A DNA stretch of 64,000 bases from Methylosarcina fibrata AML-C10 (GTDB lineage Bacteria; Pseudomonadota; Gammaproteobacteria; Methylococcales; Methylomonadaceae): positions 4,850,500-4,914,499 of the forward strand of contig NZ_KB889965.1 in NCBI RefSeq assembly GCF_000372865.1, read 5' to 3'. This document shows positions 43,557 to 50,452 of the stretch, piece after piece (position 1 is the stretch's first letter; every line of letters starts with the position of its first letter). The position numbers and the translations under genes were made by a program. The notes under the pieces were generated by a model. That model was not told the DNA's origin. It was given only the letters and a program-made list of their open reading frames with translations, and did not search any database.

Positions 43557-43798
43557 GCGCCATCCTCAAATAACTGCACGATTTCTTGTTCGCCTATCCG
43601 GTCAAAATCATCCGGCACCTGGATTTGTCCCGCCATAAAACCGAAGCGCTTGATTTGAGAAGGCTCCGGCGCATTCAGCGCAATCACCTTGACCATCGGC
43701 TTACCGGCCTTGGCAATGACAAACGGCTCACCGTTGGCCGCTTGCTCCACCAGTCGGGAAAGCTGAGTTTTGGCATCGTGAATGTTGTACGTCCGCAT
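43553..43798 (-). CDS. Phd/YefM-family antitoxin
   Basis: An 81-residue antitoxin. The N-terminal MRTYNIHDAKTQLSRLVEQA and PFVIAKAGKPMVKVIAL are the Phd/YefM DNA-binding fold. The C-terminal tail would neutralise the VapC toxin encoded next, with which it overlaps by 4 nt. Like relatives, the complex should repress its own promoter, which would lie within the A/T-rich 43799-43850 segment; a TTTAGTTTAGTTTA-like repeat there may be the operator. Confidence 0.9.
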   Translation of the reverse strand: MRTYNIHDAKTQLSRLVEQAANGEPFVIAKAGKPMVKVIALNAPEPSQIKRFGFMAGQIQVPDDFDRIGEQEIVQLFEDGA

Positions 43799-43897
43799 GA
43801 TGACCCTCTGATTAAACTTAGTTTATTTAGTTTAGTTTATCACGGCTCGGTACGCTATTCTAGTGGTTAATTGTATTAATTAGAGATAAGCCTGGTC

Positions 43898-43923
43898 GGT
43901 CGGGCACGTTTTTATGCCCGACC
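43898..43923. repeat. Hairpin repeat, copy 2
   Basis: GGTCGGGCA (43898-43906) pairs with TGCCCGACC (43915-43923) around a short T-rich loop. It shares GTCGGGCACGTTTTT with copy 1 at 43033. It reaches into the fecR stop codon region and could also end that transcript. Confidence 0.7.
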
Positions 43924-44927
43924 TATTGGGCGGCGAATTGAAGCGCAGGGTAATAAAGCAGTATTAAGTTATCGGCAAGCGTCAGCGAGGTTAGGTCCAG
44001 CGTTTTTTCTATGGCTTCCAAGACTTCTTGCGGTCGAGTCAAATCGAATGCGCCGCTGACGATGCGCTGCCCGATTCTGGGATCGGCGATGATAATTCGG
44101 CCGGGAAAATAACGATTCAATTCATCGACCACCTCGGCGAGAGGCCGCATCGTAAACACCAACAGGCCCTCGCGCCAGGCTGACGATTGCCGGGCATCGG
44201 TTTCGATAATGCGGCCGATGCCGTTGCCGTCGCCGGCCACTTGCTGTCCTGCCGTCAGTTCGACCGTATGGCCTTGCGCGCCGCCGGTCGGAGACACACG
44301 CACCCGGCCTTCGGATACGGTAACCGTCATCCGTTTTTCCTGCGCATAAACATTGAACATAGTGCCGGTTACCTGGACGACGCCGTAAGCCGTTTCGACG
44401 ATAAAAGGACGGCTTAGGTCGCGGGCGACTTCGAAATACGCTTCTCCTTCCGTCAAGGATACTTTACGCCGTTCCGATGAGAAATCGATCGAAACGGCCG
44501 TATGAGTATTGAGCATCATCAGTGAATGATCCGCCAGCACGATTTCCCGCTTTTCCCCCCATTGTGTGCTGTAATCGGAAGACCAGAAACGAAGCATACC
44601 CGGCAAATAAAATACCGCGAGCCATGCCGCCGCCAACGCCAGTCCGCCGAATAGCCAACGCTCCCGCGTTACGCGGCGAACGGCTACGGAGCCGGTAGTT
44701 TTCGAGCTAACCGCAGGATTTTTTTGCTGATAAACTCTGAGAGCAGGCCCGTCCAACGATGCCCAAAACTTTTCGACGTCCGCGTAAGCTTTCGCATGGA
44801 TGGGGCTTTGTCGGCGCCAGGCTTCAAACCTTTGGTGGTCCTCGGACGAAGCCCGCCCTGAACCGAGTCTGGAAAACCAGTCGATGGCTTCGTCGGAGAT
44901 CTTTGTATCCACTGGATTCGGGTGCAT
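43923..44927 (-). CDS. FecR-family anti-sigma regulator
   Basis: A 334-residue inner-membrane regulator that relays the signal from a TonB-dependent receptor to a FecI-type sigma factor. Domains are an N-terminal cytoplasmic DUF4880-like part (DEAIDWFSRLGSGRASSEDH), a transmembrane helix (WLFGGLALAAAWLAVFYL), the periplasmic FecR domain (VSLTEGEAYFEVARDLSRPF, VQVTGTMFNVYAQEKRMTVT) and a C-terminal STN-like end (IVSGAFDLTRPQEVLEAIEK). It lies after fecI with a gap of about 118 nt. The STN-bearing receptor at 37543 is the likely partner. Confidence 0.92.
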   Translation of the reverse strand: MHPNPVDTKISDEAIDWFSRLGSGRASSEDHQRFEAWRRQSPIHAKAYADVEKFWASLDGPALRVYQQKNPAVSSKTTGSVAVRRVTRERWLFGGLALAAAWLAVFYLPGMLRFWSSDYSTQWGEKREIVLADHSLMMLNTHTAVSIDFSSERRKVSLTEGEAYFEVARDLSRPFIVETAYGVVQVTGTMFNVYAQEKRMTVTVSEGRVRVSPTGGAQGHTVELTAGQQVAGDGNGIGRIIETDARQSSAWREGLLVFTMRPLAEVVDELNRYFPGRIIIADPRIGQRIVSGAFDLTRPQEVLEAIEKTLDLTSLTLADNLILLYYPALQFAAQ

Positions 44928-45045
44928 ATCACTCTTATTGATTTTACAGCGAAAGAGTGCGGCAGCACCCCCCGATCGTTAATTTACCGGGCTTATTCTG
45001 ATTGTCAACACGAATTTTAGAGGACTCTCACAAAAGCGATTGATA

Positions 45046-45549
45046 TTACTGAGAAAACATGCGGTCCCGTAAAATTTTAAGCGCTTTGCCGATTTGTTTT
45101 TCCACCGTACGGGGAGAAATGTTCAGTTGTTCGGCGATCTCGGCATGGCTAAGGTGCTGGATTTTACACAACAAAAAGATACGTTGACATTGTGGCGGGA
45201 GTTCGGAAATCAGTTGCTGCAACATGACCAGTTCTTGTTGCGCCTGCATGACGGTATCCGGCGTCGGCTGAGTACACGCCAATTGATCGTCCAGCAAGCC
45301 GGAACTGTCTGATTCGATAAACGAGTTTCTACGCACGTGATCCTTGGCCAGATTCATGGCCACCCTGAACAAATAACCGGGAAGATTCGTGATTTCGTTC
45401 ACGGTGTCCAACTGCATAACTCGCAAATAAGCTTCCTGAACCAATTCTTCGGCGGTATCGCTACAGCCTATGTATCGTTTCAGTAACTGCAACAAAGTGC
45501 CATGGTTTTCAATAAAGGTCGTTTCGAGAAGAGCTATGGCGGTTTTCAT
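45046..45549 (-). CDS. FecI-family ECF sigma factor
   Basis: A 167-residue sigma-70-family factor of the iron-starvation group. Region 2 is AEELVQEAYLRVMQL, and region 4 is HLSHAEIAEQLNISPRTVEK followed by KALKILRDRM. The start at 45549 (MKTAIALLETTF) has AGGT with 9-nt spacing; the frame continues 26 codons upstream without sigma similarity. It probably transcribes the receptor gene once released by the FecR protein. Confidence 0.92.
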   Translation of the reverse strand: MKTAIALLETTFIENHGTLLQLLKRYIGCSDTAEELVQEAYLRVMQLDTVNEITNLPGYLFRVAMNLAKDHVRRNSFIESDSSGLLDDQLACTQPTPDTVMQAQQELVMLQQLISELPPQCQRIFLLCKIQHLSHAEIAEQLNISPRTVEKQIGKALKILRDRMFSQ

Positions 45550-46080
45550 GATAACTACCTGGAGTAGGATTCGCGTCAGTAATACCGCAATTGTTATGCC
45601 ATGTTCAATTCCTTGGTATTTCAGCAAGATAGAGTTTTATGGATTTGCCCTGTATGGGAAATGACGCAAATATGCGGCATATCACACAATTGACCGGAGT
45701 TGAAAGAATGACTAACGTTTTTTATTGGACAACACCGGTCGAGACGGTGGCATTTTTCGAGCCAGCCGCCAAGGATTGGCTACCATGACTTCCCGAATTC
45801 GGGTCTTCGTGGGAGCGGCTTTAGCCGCGGCAGGGGCCTCGATCGCGGCGGATACCCATGGGGCCAAGCCCTCCCACGGACGGGGCTTTTAACTTCCTCA
45901 ACGGCATTCAGGCTTGGATAGGACGAATGAATTCGCCTCTGGAGGCGATATGAGAATGCTCCAGGAGGTTTTTTATCGACTGTGCAATCGACATCGGTAC
46001 AGTCTCATCTAGAATTGCCTATCATACTGATTTTCGAGCGGATTCCGAAACCGGTTGCGTTTCTCGACGAAATACCGGAG
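45550..46080. other. Intergenic region with a REP pair
   Basis: No gene supported. The main content is the inverted REP pair at 45809-45877. The upstream part should contain the fecI promoter; a putative Fur-type operator was not identified. A plus-strand frame from 45982 onward runs antisense to the CAP-domain gene and was not accepted. Confidence 0.45.
45809..45877. repeat. Inverted pair of REP-like palindromes
   Basis: The left unit GTGGGAGCGGCTTTAGCCGC (45809-45828) contains the GCGGC-TTTA-GCCGC hairpin. The right unit, read on the minus strand, begins GTGGGAGGGCTTGGCC (up to 45877). Heads GTGGGAGNG facing inward-outward make a BIME-like arrangement. The head matches that of the hairpin inside the NRPS gene. 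Confidence 0.75.
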
Positions 46081-46653
46081 CTAAAACAGATCCTGCGTTA
46101 TCAATACTTCGCTCTCCCGGATCGCCACGCCGATGCCTTGCCGGTCGTACAGCGGCGACAGAATGTTTTTTCGATGGGAAGGGCTGTCCATCCATCCCTG
46201 CACCGTCGAAAGGGCGATTTGATCGGGGGGATTCCAGGTGTATTCCATGTTGACGACAACGCCGTCCCGTATCGTTTTAACCATCTTGTCGTAAAGGTGA
46301 TTCAGAAAGATGTTTTCCGCGAGACCGGTGAGCCAGGTCGTGGGTCCGATCTGTTTTTTCTTGTTCCATCCCAGATTTTTGCTGCGAACCGCCGCATCTT
46401 CCCCTTGCCGATTCGTATGGCTGAAATACCGATGGCTCGCCATGTCCTGGCTGTGGCTGCGGGCGATCCGGGTAAGCTGTTCGTCCCAGGCCAACGGAGT
46501 CAATCCGTGGTTTTGCCGTTCCCGGTTGATGAGCCGATGGATTTGCCGCTCCATTTCGGAAATGTCGATTGTCGGCGGCGCACCGGAAGCAGCGGACAGC
46601 GGATAATGAACGATGCCGAGGCAAACGACGAGCAGCGAAGAGATTCGTTTCAT
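46081..46653 (-). CDS. Secreted CAP-domain (SCP/YkwD-like) protein
   Basis: A 190-residue exported protein with a signal peptide (MKRISSLLVVCLGIVHYPLS) and one CAP domain. Signature elements are INRERQNHGLTPLAWDEQLT, SQDMASHRYFSHTNRQGED, GLAENIF and the distal QGWMDSPSHRKNILSPLYDR. The His/Glu cavity residues of the family are present. Bacterial CAP proteins are extracytoplasmic and of uncertain activity. Starts at 46665 and 46704 are also in frame; none has a good ribosome-binding site, and 46653 gives the cleanest signal peptide. Confidence 0.8.
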   Translation of the reverse strand: MKRISSLLVVCLGIVHYPLSAASGAPPTIDISEMERQIHRLINRERQNHGLTPLAWDEQLTRIARSHSQDMASHRYFSHTNRQGEDAAVRSKNLGWNKKKQIGPTTWLTGLAENIFLNHLYDKMVKTIRDGVVVNMEYTWNPPDQIALSTVQGWMDSPSHRKNILSPLYDRQGIGVAIRESEVLITQDLF

Positions 46654-46863
46654 GACGGAGTTCATGGGTAAATAAACAACAGCGGGTTGAGCCGTGACAT
46701 TCATGCCGCCGGGTTAAGCCGGAGCCGGGGGATATTGGTATGGCCAAGTCCCCCTTGCAGCGCCTCATAGCCCGATCGTTCGATTTAACGGCAATGGCCA
46801 TTATATATCATCTTCATTATGAGCTCGGCCGGGATGAGTCTAAGCAGGGAGTTTTCCCTGCGG

Positions 46864-47706
46864 TCATTTGCGCGTGCTGGGTCCGGTGACAGGAATGCCG
46901 TTGCCCATATAGCTTAAGAAATATTCGAGATTGCGCAGGACGGCGCTTTGAGCAGGCGGCGGTTCGGCCCTGATTTGAGTCAGGCATTCCCGGAATCGCC
47001 GATGCAGAGTGCCCGTTTCACCCCATTTCAAACGGTAGGTGGGCCAGCCGGCGGTATGTCCCAGGGAAGGGCCGAGTAGTTCGGAGCGAAGCCGTTTTCC
47101 CGCATTTTGCACGTGGCAGGTGGCGCAGGCGAAATTCAGCCGACCATGCCGCCGGTAATAAAAGTCTTTGCCCTGACGATAGGCCGCCAGCGCGCGCGGG
47201 TCGTCCTCGGGCACGATAATGTTGATCGCCTGGCCGCGCGAGGTATAACTCATATAAGCCAGCAGGGAGGCCAAGTCGCCCCGCTCGTCGTTTAAAGGAG
47301 CTTCCCGGTTCTTCAGGCGGCAGTCGTTGAGGGCTCTGGCCAACGTGACGACTTCGCCCTGCCGGCGGTCCCATAGGGGGTAGTTCTGGGCGATCGCGAT
47401 TCCCCGGTTGGGAAAGCAGTCGGCGTAGCGATTGCCGGTTTGTTTGAAAGGCGTATTGAACAGCGCCTCGCCCTGTTCGACGGCCGCTTCGTAAGGCGGG
47501 AACTCTTCAATGGCCAGCCACGACTCCCGCGCCACCGGATCGATGGCATAGACGCCCTGGGCATAGTCTTGCAGCGTTAAATCGGGAAATAATTGCCGGT
47601 AGTATTGCCTGAACCGGACCTGGTCCTGCACAGGATCGGCAAAAGAGGGCAGGGCAAGCGATAAAATCAATACCCGGAAAAAAGACGAGCATCGAACTTC
47701 CTTCAT
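46864..47706 (-). CDS. soxA: Sulfur-oxidation c-type cytochrome SoxA
   Basis: Periplasmic cytochrome of the SoxAX complex that attaches a sulfur substrate to the SoxYZ carrier. The 280-residue protein has a signal peptide (ending LALPSFADP), one c-heme site in NFACATCHVQNAG, and RFRECLTQIRAEPPP with the conserved cysteine that ligates heme and forms the persulfide. The N-terminal heme motif of diheme SoxA is replaced by ADCFPNRG, so this is the monoheme type. The start at 47706 places its ribosome-binding site (GGGAACC) inside an inverted repeat. The gene follows soxZ after a 140-nt gap. Confidence 0.9.
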   Translation of the reverse strand: MKEVRCSSFFRVLILSLALPSFADPVQDQVRFRQYYRQLFPDLTLQDYAQGVYAIDPVARESWLAIEEFPPYEAAVEQGEALFNTPFKQTGNRYADCFPNRGIAIAQNYPLWDRRQGEVVTLARALNDCRLKNREAPLNDERGDLASLLAYMSYTSRGQAINIIVPEDDPRALAAYRQGKDFYYRRHGRLNFACATCHVQNAGKRLRSELLGPSLGHTAGWPTYRLKWGETGTLHRRFRECLTQIRAEPPPAQSAVLRNLEYFLSYMGNGIPVTGPSTRK

Positions 47707-47707
47707 G

Positions 47708-47792
47708 GTTCCCACGCTCTGCGTTCCGAACCGGAGAGCGGTTCGAACTGCGTTCCCATTCATGCCCTTTAGGGTGCGCAGAGCGTGGGAAC
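47708..47792. repeat. 16-bp inverted repeat between soxZ and soxA
   Basis: GTTCCCACGCTCTGCG (47708-47723) and CGCAGAGCGTGGGAAC (47777-47792) are perfect reverse complements separated by 53 nt. The spacer contains further partial copies (GCGTTCCGAACC, GCGGTTCGAACTGCGTTCCC). The element sits immediately before the soxA start and supplies its Shine-Dalgarno-like GGGAACC. Confidence 0.8.
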
Positions 47793-47846
47793 GATCAGGT
47801 TGCATTTCAGGAAGTTATTTTTAGTCATATCTTAAATAACACCGGC

Positions 47847-48158
47847 TTATTTGACGACGTGCTCTTCATGATCGGTGTTGCCGAGATTGTCGCGCCAGCC
47901 GATCGAAATTTTATCGCCGGCTTGGCCGCCTTTCAGCATGAAGGCGAAATAGGGATCTTTGGATACGCTGGCGCCCAGGGCGCCGCTGACGACCGTCCGG
48001 CCGTTGACGCTGACCGTGAGTTCCTGAATGTAATGGGCCGGGATCGGACGGTTCGTCTCCGGATCGCGATTGCGGCCGGTTTCCATCGGATGAGTGATCA
48101 GGGTTCGGATCTGGGTCTTGCCGTCCATGCGTTTGCTTCGGATTTTGATGCTGGACAT
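47847..48158 (-). CDS. soxZ: Thiosulfate oxidation carrier complex protein SoxZ
   Basis: A 103-residue partner of SoxY in the periplasmic sulfur carrier complex. The start MSSIKIRSKRMDGKTQIRTL and the HPMETG and IPAHYIQELTVSVNGR segments are SoxZ signatures; the frame extends upstream into soxY sequence without similarity. There is no signal peptide, as usual, since it is exported with the Tat-targeted SoxY. It starts 1 nt after the soxY stop. Confidence 0.94.
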   Translation of the reverse strand: MSSIKIRSKRMDGKTQIRTLITHPMETGRNRDPETNRPIPAHYIQELTVSVNGRTVVSGALGASVSKDPYFAFMLKGGQAGDKISIGWRDNLGNTDHEEHVVK

Positions 48159-48159
48159 G

Positions 48160-48630
48160 CTAGCCTCCGCAGCCGCCGATAGTGACTTTGACGAGCTGTC
48201 GGGCACCGTAAAGACCCCGGCCGGTTTCGGCGACGACCCAGACGTCGGAAGTTTCCGCCATTTTGAACCGAGCGGAAACGAAGGCTTCCAGTTCGGGAGA
48301 CAATTCAAAGCGGGCCGCCAGCGGCACCGGATTTTTTTCCACCAGGATCGACAGGGCAGTGACCTGATCCAGTGTCGTACTGACGGTAATCGGCACGACC
48401 GCGCCGTTTTCCGCGATCTGGGGAAGCTTGAGGCCGATCCGGTCGGTTTCGGTAATTTTTCCTGGGCCGAACAACCGGGTCAGCGACGCCTGGATGGGAC
48501 CGGGACGGAAATCATCGGCCGTCCATCGGGCGCGGGCCTCGCTAGGGACAAGCCAGCCTGTACCTGAAGCCAGGGCGCCGGCACCGAAGGCCAGGGTTCG
48601 TTTGATGAATGTTCTGCGAGTGTTGGGCAT
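48160..48630 (-). CDS. soxY: Thiosulfate oxidation carrier protein SoxY
   Basis: A 156-residue sulfur carrier whose C-terminal Cys holds the substrate. It starts MPNTRRTFIKRTLAFGAGAL, a Tat signal with twin Arg, and ends in VTIGGCGG, the swinging-arm GGCGG motif. The middle carries the ISVLVEKNPVPLA-type SoxY fold (seen as ALSILVEKNPVPLAARF). The gene lies between soxX and soxZ on the minus strand. Confidence 0.95.
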   Translation of the reverse strand: MPNTRRTFIKRTLAFGAGALASGTGWLVPSEARARWTADDFRPGPIQASLTRLFGPGKITETDRIGLKLPQIAENGAVVPITVSTTLDQVTALSILVEKNPVPLAARFELSPELEAFVSARFKMAETSDVWVVAETGRGLYGARQLVKVTIGGCGG

Positions 48631-48655
48631 GGTTATCCGGGGGAGAAACGGTCTG

Positions 48656-49000
48656 TCAGGGTAAATTCCACAAATAATCGACGATCTTGTCGATGTCCTC
48701 GGAGCTGAGGATTTGGTTTCGACCGAAAGGCGGCATGCTGGTTTCGGGATTGAAGCGGGTCGCGTCGAAAATTTGTTCGCGCAATTGCCGTTTGTTTTCG
48801 AAGCGGGACGCAAGCCCCGTCAGCGGCGGGCCGATATTGCCCGGATCTTTCCCGTCTTCTATCCGGTGACAGGCCAGACAGTTACCCTGGTTGCGATCGA
48901 ACGCGATCCGTTTGCCTTCGTTAAGCCTTTGCCTGGACAATTCCGACGAGGAGGCGCAAGAGAACAAGAGCGCTGCGGCCAACATCGGGAGTATTCTCAT
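48656..49000 (-). CDS. soxX: Sulfur-oxidation c-type cytochrome SoxX
   Basis: A 114-residue c-type cytochrome forming the SoxAX pair. The N-terminus looks like a signal peptide, possibly a lipoprotein type (LLFSCASSS). The heme site is GNCLACHRIEDG; GNIGPPLTG and MPPFGRN with the axial Met follow. The ATG at 49000 overlaps the thiE stop by one nt. It precedes soxY by 25 nt. Confidence 0.9.
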   Translation of the reverse strand: MRILPMLAAALLFSCASSSELSRQRLNEGKRIAFDRNQGNCLACHRIEDGKDPGNIGPPLTGLASRFENKRQLREQIFDATRFNPETSMPPFGRNQILSSEDIDKIVDYLWNLP

Positions 49001-49626
49001 CACCGGCAAGGGCGGCTGAACAAGGCCTGATAATTTCGGGCGGACTGCTCCGGTTCGCAATCGAAGAGGCCGCCGATGACCGCCAGCAGATCCGCGCCGG
49101 CCTCCAGCAGTTGCGCGCCGTTTTCCGGAAGGATGCCGCCGATCGCGACCCTGGGCACGGTCAAGGCCTGTTTCGCCCGGCGCAGCGTTGCCGGGTCGGC
49201 CGGCCGGGCCAAGGGCTTGGACGAGGACGGAAAAAAGCGGCCGAAGGCGACGTAATCGGCGCCCCGCCGCTCCGCTGCCAGCGCCAGCTCGACCGAGTTG
49301 TAACAGGAGCAGCCGATGATGGCTTCGGGGCCCAGCCGGTCTCTCGCTTCCTCGATGGCCGAGTCTTCCCGGCCGAGATGGACGCCATCCGCTCCGGCCT
49401 GGAGCGCCAGCTCGACATCGTCGTTGATCAGCAGCGGCACCTGGTGACGATGGCAGAGCTGGACCAGTTGCCGGGCAAGATCGAGCGCGTTGTCGGGATG
49501 CTTGTCGCGGTACTGGACCACCACGGCGCCGCCCCGGAGGGCCGCGGCGACTTCCTCGACGACGGTATCGGCGGATTTGTTGGCGGTTTGGGTAATGGCG
49601 TAAAGCCCCCGGGTCGGGAATTTCAT
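49000..49626 (-). CDS. thiE: Thiamine-phosphate synthase ThiE
   Basis: Joins hydroxymethylpyrimidine pyrophosphate and the thiazole phosphate to thiamine phosphate. The 208-residue TIM barrel shows VVQYRDKH, PLLINDDVELALQAGADGVH and VAIGGILPENG, the usual substrate- and phosphate-binding segments. It overlaps thiD by 4 nt and soxX by 1 nt, so two thiamine genes run straight into the sox genes. Confidence 0.94.
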   Translation of the reverse strand: MKFPTRGLYAITQTANKSADTVVEEVAAALRGGAVVVQYRDKHPDNALDLARQLVQLCHRHQVPLLINDDVELALQAGADGVHLGREDSAIEEARDRLGPEAIIGCSCYNSVELALAAERRGADYVAFGRFFPSSSKPLARPADPATLRRAKQALTVPRVAIGGILPENGAQLLEAGADLLAVIGGLFDCEPEQSARNYQALFSRPCR

Positions 49627-50414
49627 TCTTCAGTTTCCGTCCAGAAAAAGCGGTCGGGATTGTGTTGACCTTTGCCCGGCCGATAGGCGTTGCTCAAGGC
49701 GTTCCAGGTGTACTCCTGGGCTTCGAAAACGGCTTGCTCCGCGGCCAGGCCATGCGCCATCAGCCCGGCAATGGCGGCGGCAAGGGTGCAGCCGGAGCCG
49801 TGATAATTGGCGGGCAGCCGGTCCCAGGTATAGGTTTCCCACAGGCGCCGGTCGTGAAACAACGTATTGCTGACGGCGGGGGTGTTTTCATGGGTGCCGG
49901 TGATCAGCACGTAGCGGCAGCCGTAATTCAGCAAGGCCAGCCCGCAGCGATCGAGGCCGCTTTCGCCGGTCAGCCGGCGGGCCTCGTTGCTGTTGGGCGT
50001 CAACACGGTAGTCAGAGGCAGCAGCGCTTCGAGGATGGCGGCGATCAATGGTTCGCCGGCCAGTTCGGCGCCTCCGCCGGCGGCCAGTACGGGATCGAGA
50101 ATCACCGGAATGCCGGCATGCCGGCTAAGGATCGAACCGATCGCATGGGCGGTTTCGGGGTGACCGATCAAGCCGATCTTGAAAGCCTTCACCGGCAGGT
50201 CATCCAGGAGGGTATTCGCCTGGCTGATAATGTCTTCCGGGTGTTGCGGCAGCAGTTTCCTGACGTTGCGGCTGTCCTGTTCCGTTAACGCGGTGACGAC
50301 GCTGGCGGCATGGCAACGGTGACTGACCAGGGTTTCGATATCGGCCTGCACGCCGGCGCCGCCGCTGGGGTCGTGACCGGAAAAAGAAAGAACAACGGGG
50401 CGTTCGAACGGCAT
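49623..50414 (-). CDS. thiD: Hydroxymethylpyrimidine/phosphomethylpyrimidine kinase ThiD
   Basis: Phosphorylates hydroxymethylpyrimidine twice for thiamine synthesis. The 263-residue ribokinase-fold protein has SGHDPSGGAGVQADI near the start, VILDPVLAAGGG in the middle and NYHGSGCTLAAAIAG with the catalytic Asp region replaced by the typical GSGC anion hole. The ATG at 50414 was chosen; a TTG at 50444 is in frame but adds only non-conserved residues. It overlaps thiE by 4 nt. No TPP riboswitch was recognised upstream. Confidence 0.92.
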   Translation of the reverse strand: MPFERPVVLSFSGHDPSGGAGVQADIETLVSHRCHAASVVTALTEQDSRNVRKLLPQHPEDIISQANTLLDDLPVKAFKIGLIGHPETAHAIGSILSRHAGIPVILDPVLAAGGGAELAGEPLIAAILEALLPLTTVLTPNSNEARRLTGESGLDRCGLALLNYGCRYVLITGTHENTPAVSNTLFHDRRLWETYTWDRLPANYHGSGCTLAAAIAGLMAHGLAAEQAVFEAQEYTWNALSNAYRPGKGQHNPDRFFWTETEE

Positions 50415-50452
50415 TGAAAAGTCTGTAAAACGGCATGATTTCAAAGACTTTA

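Noticed and set aside
45982..46671. Long plus-strand frame antisense to the CAP-domain gene
   Set aside because: The minus strand encodes a clear CAP domain with signal peptide; the plus frame is its shadow.
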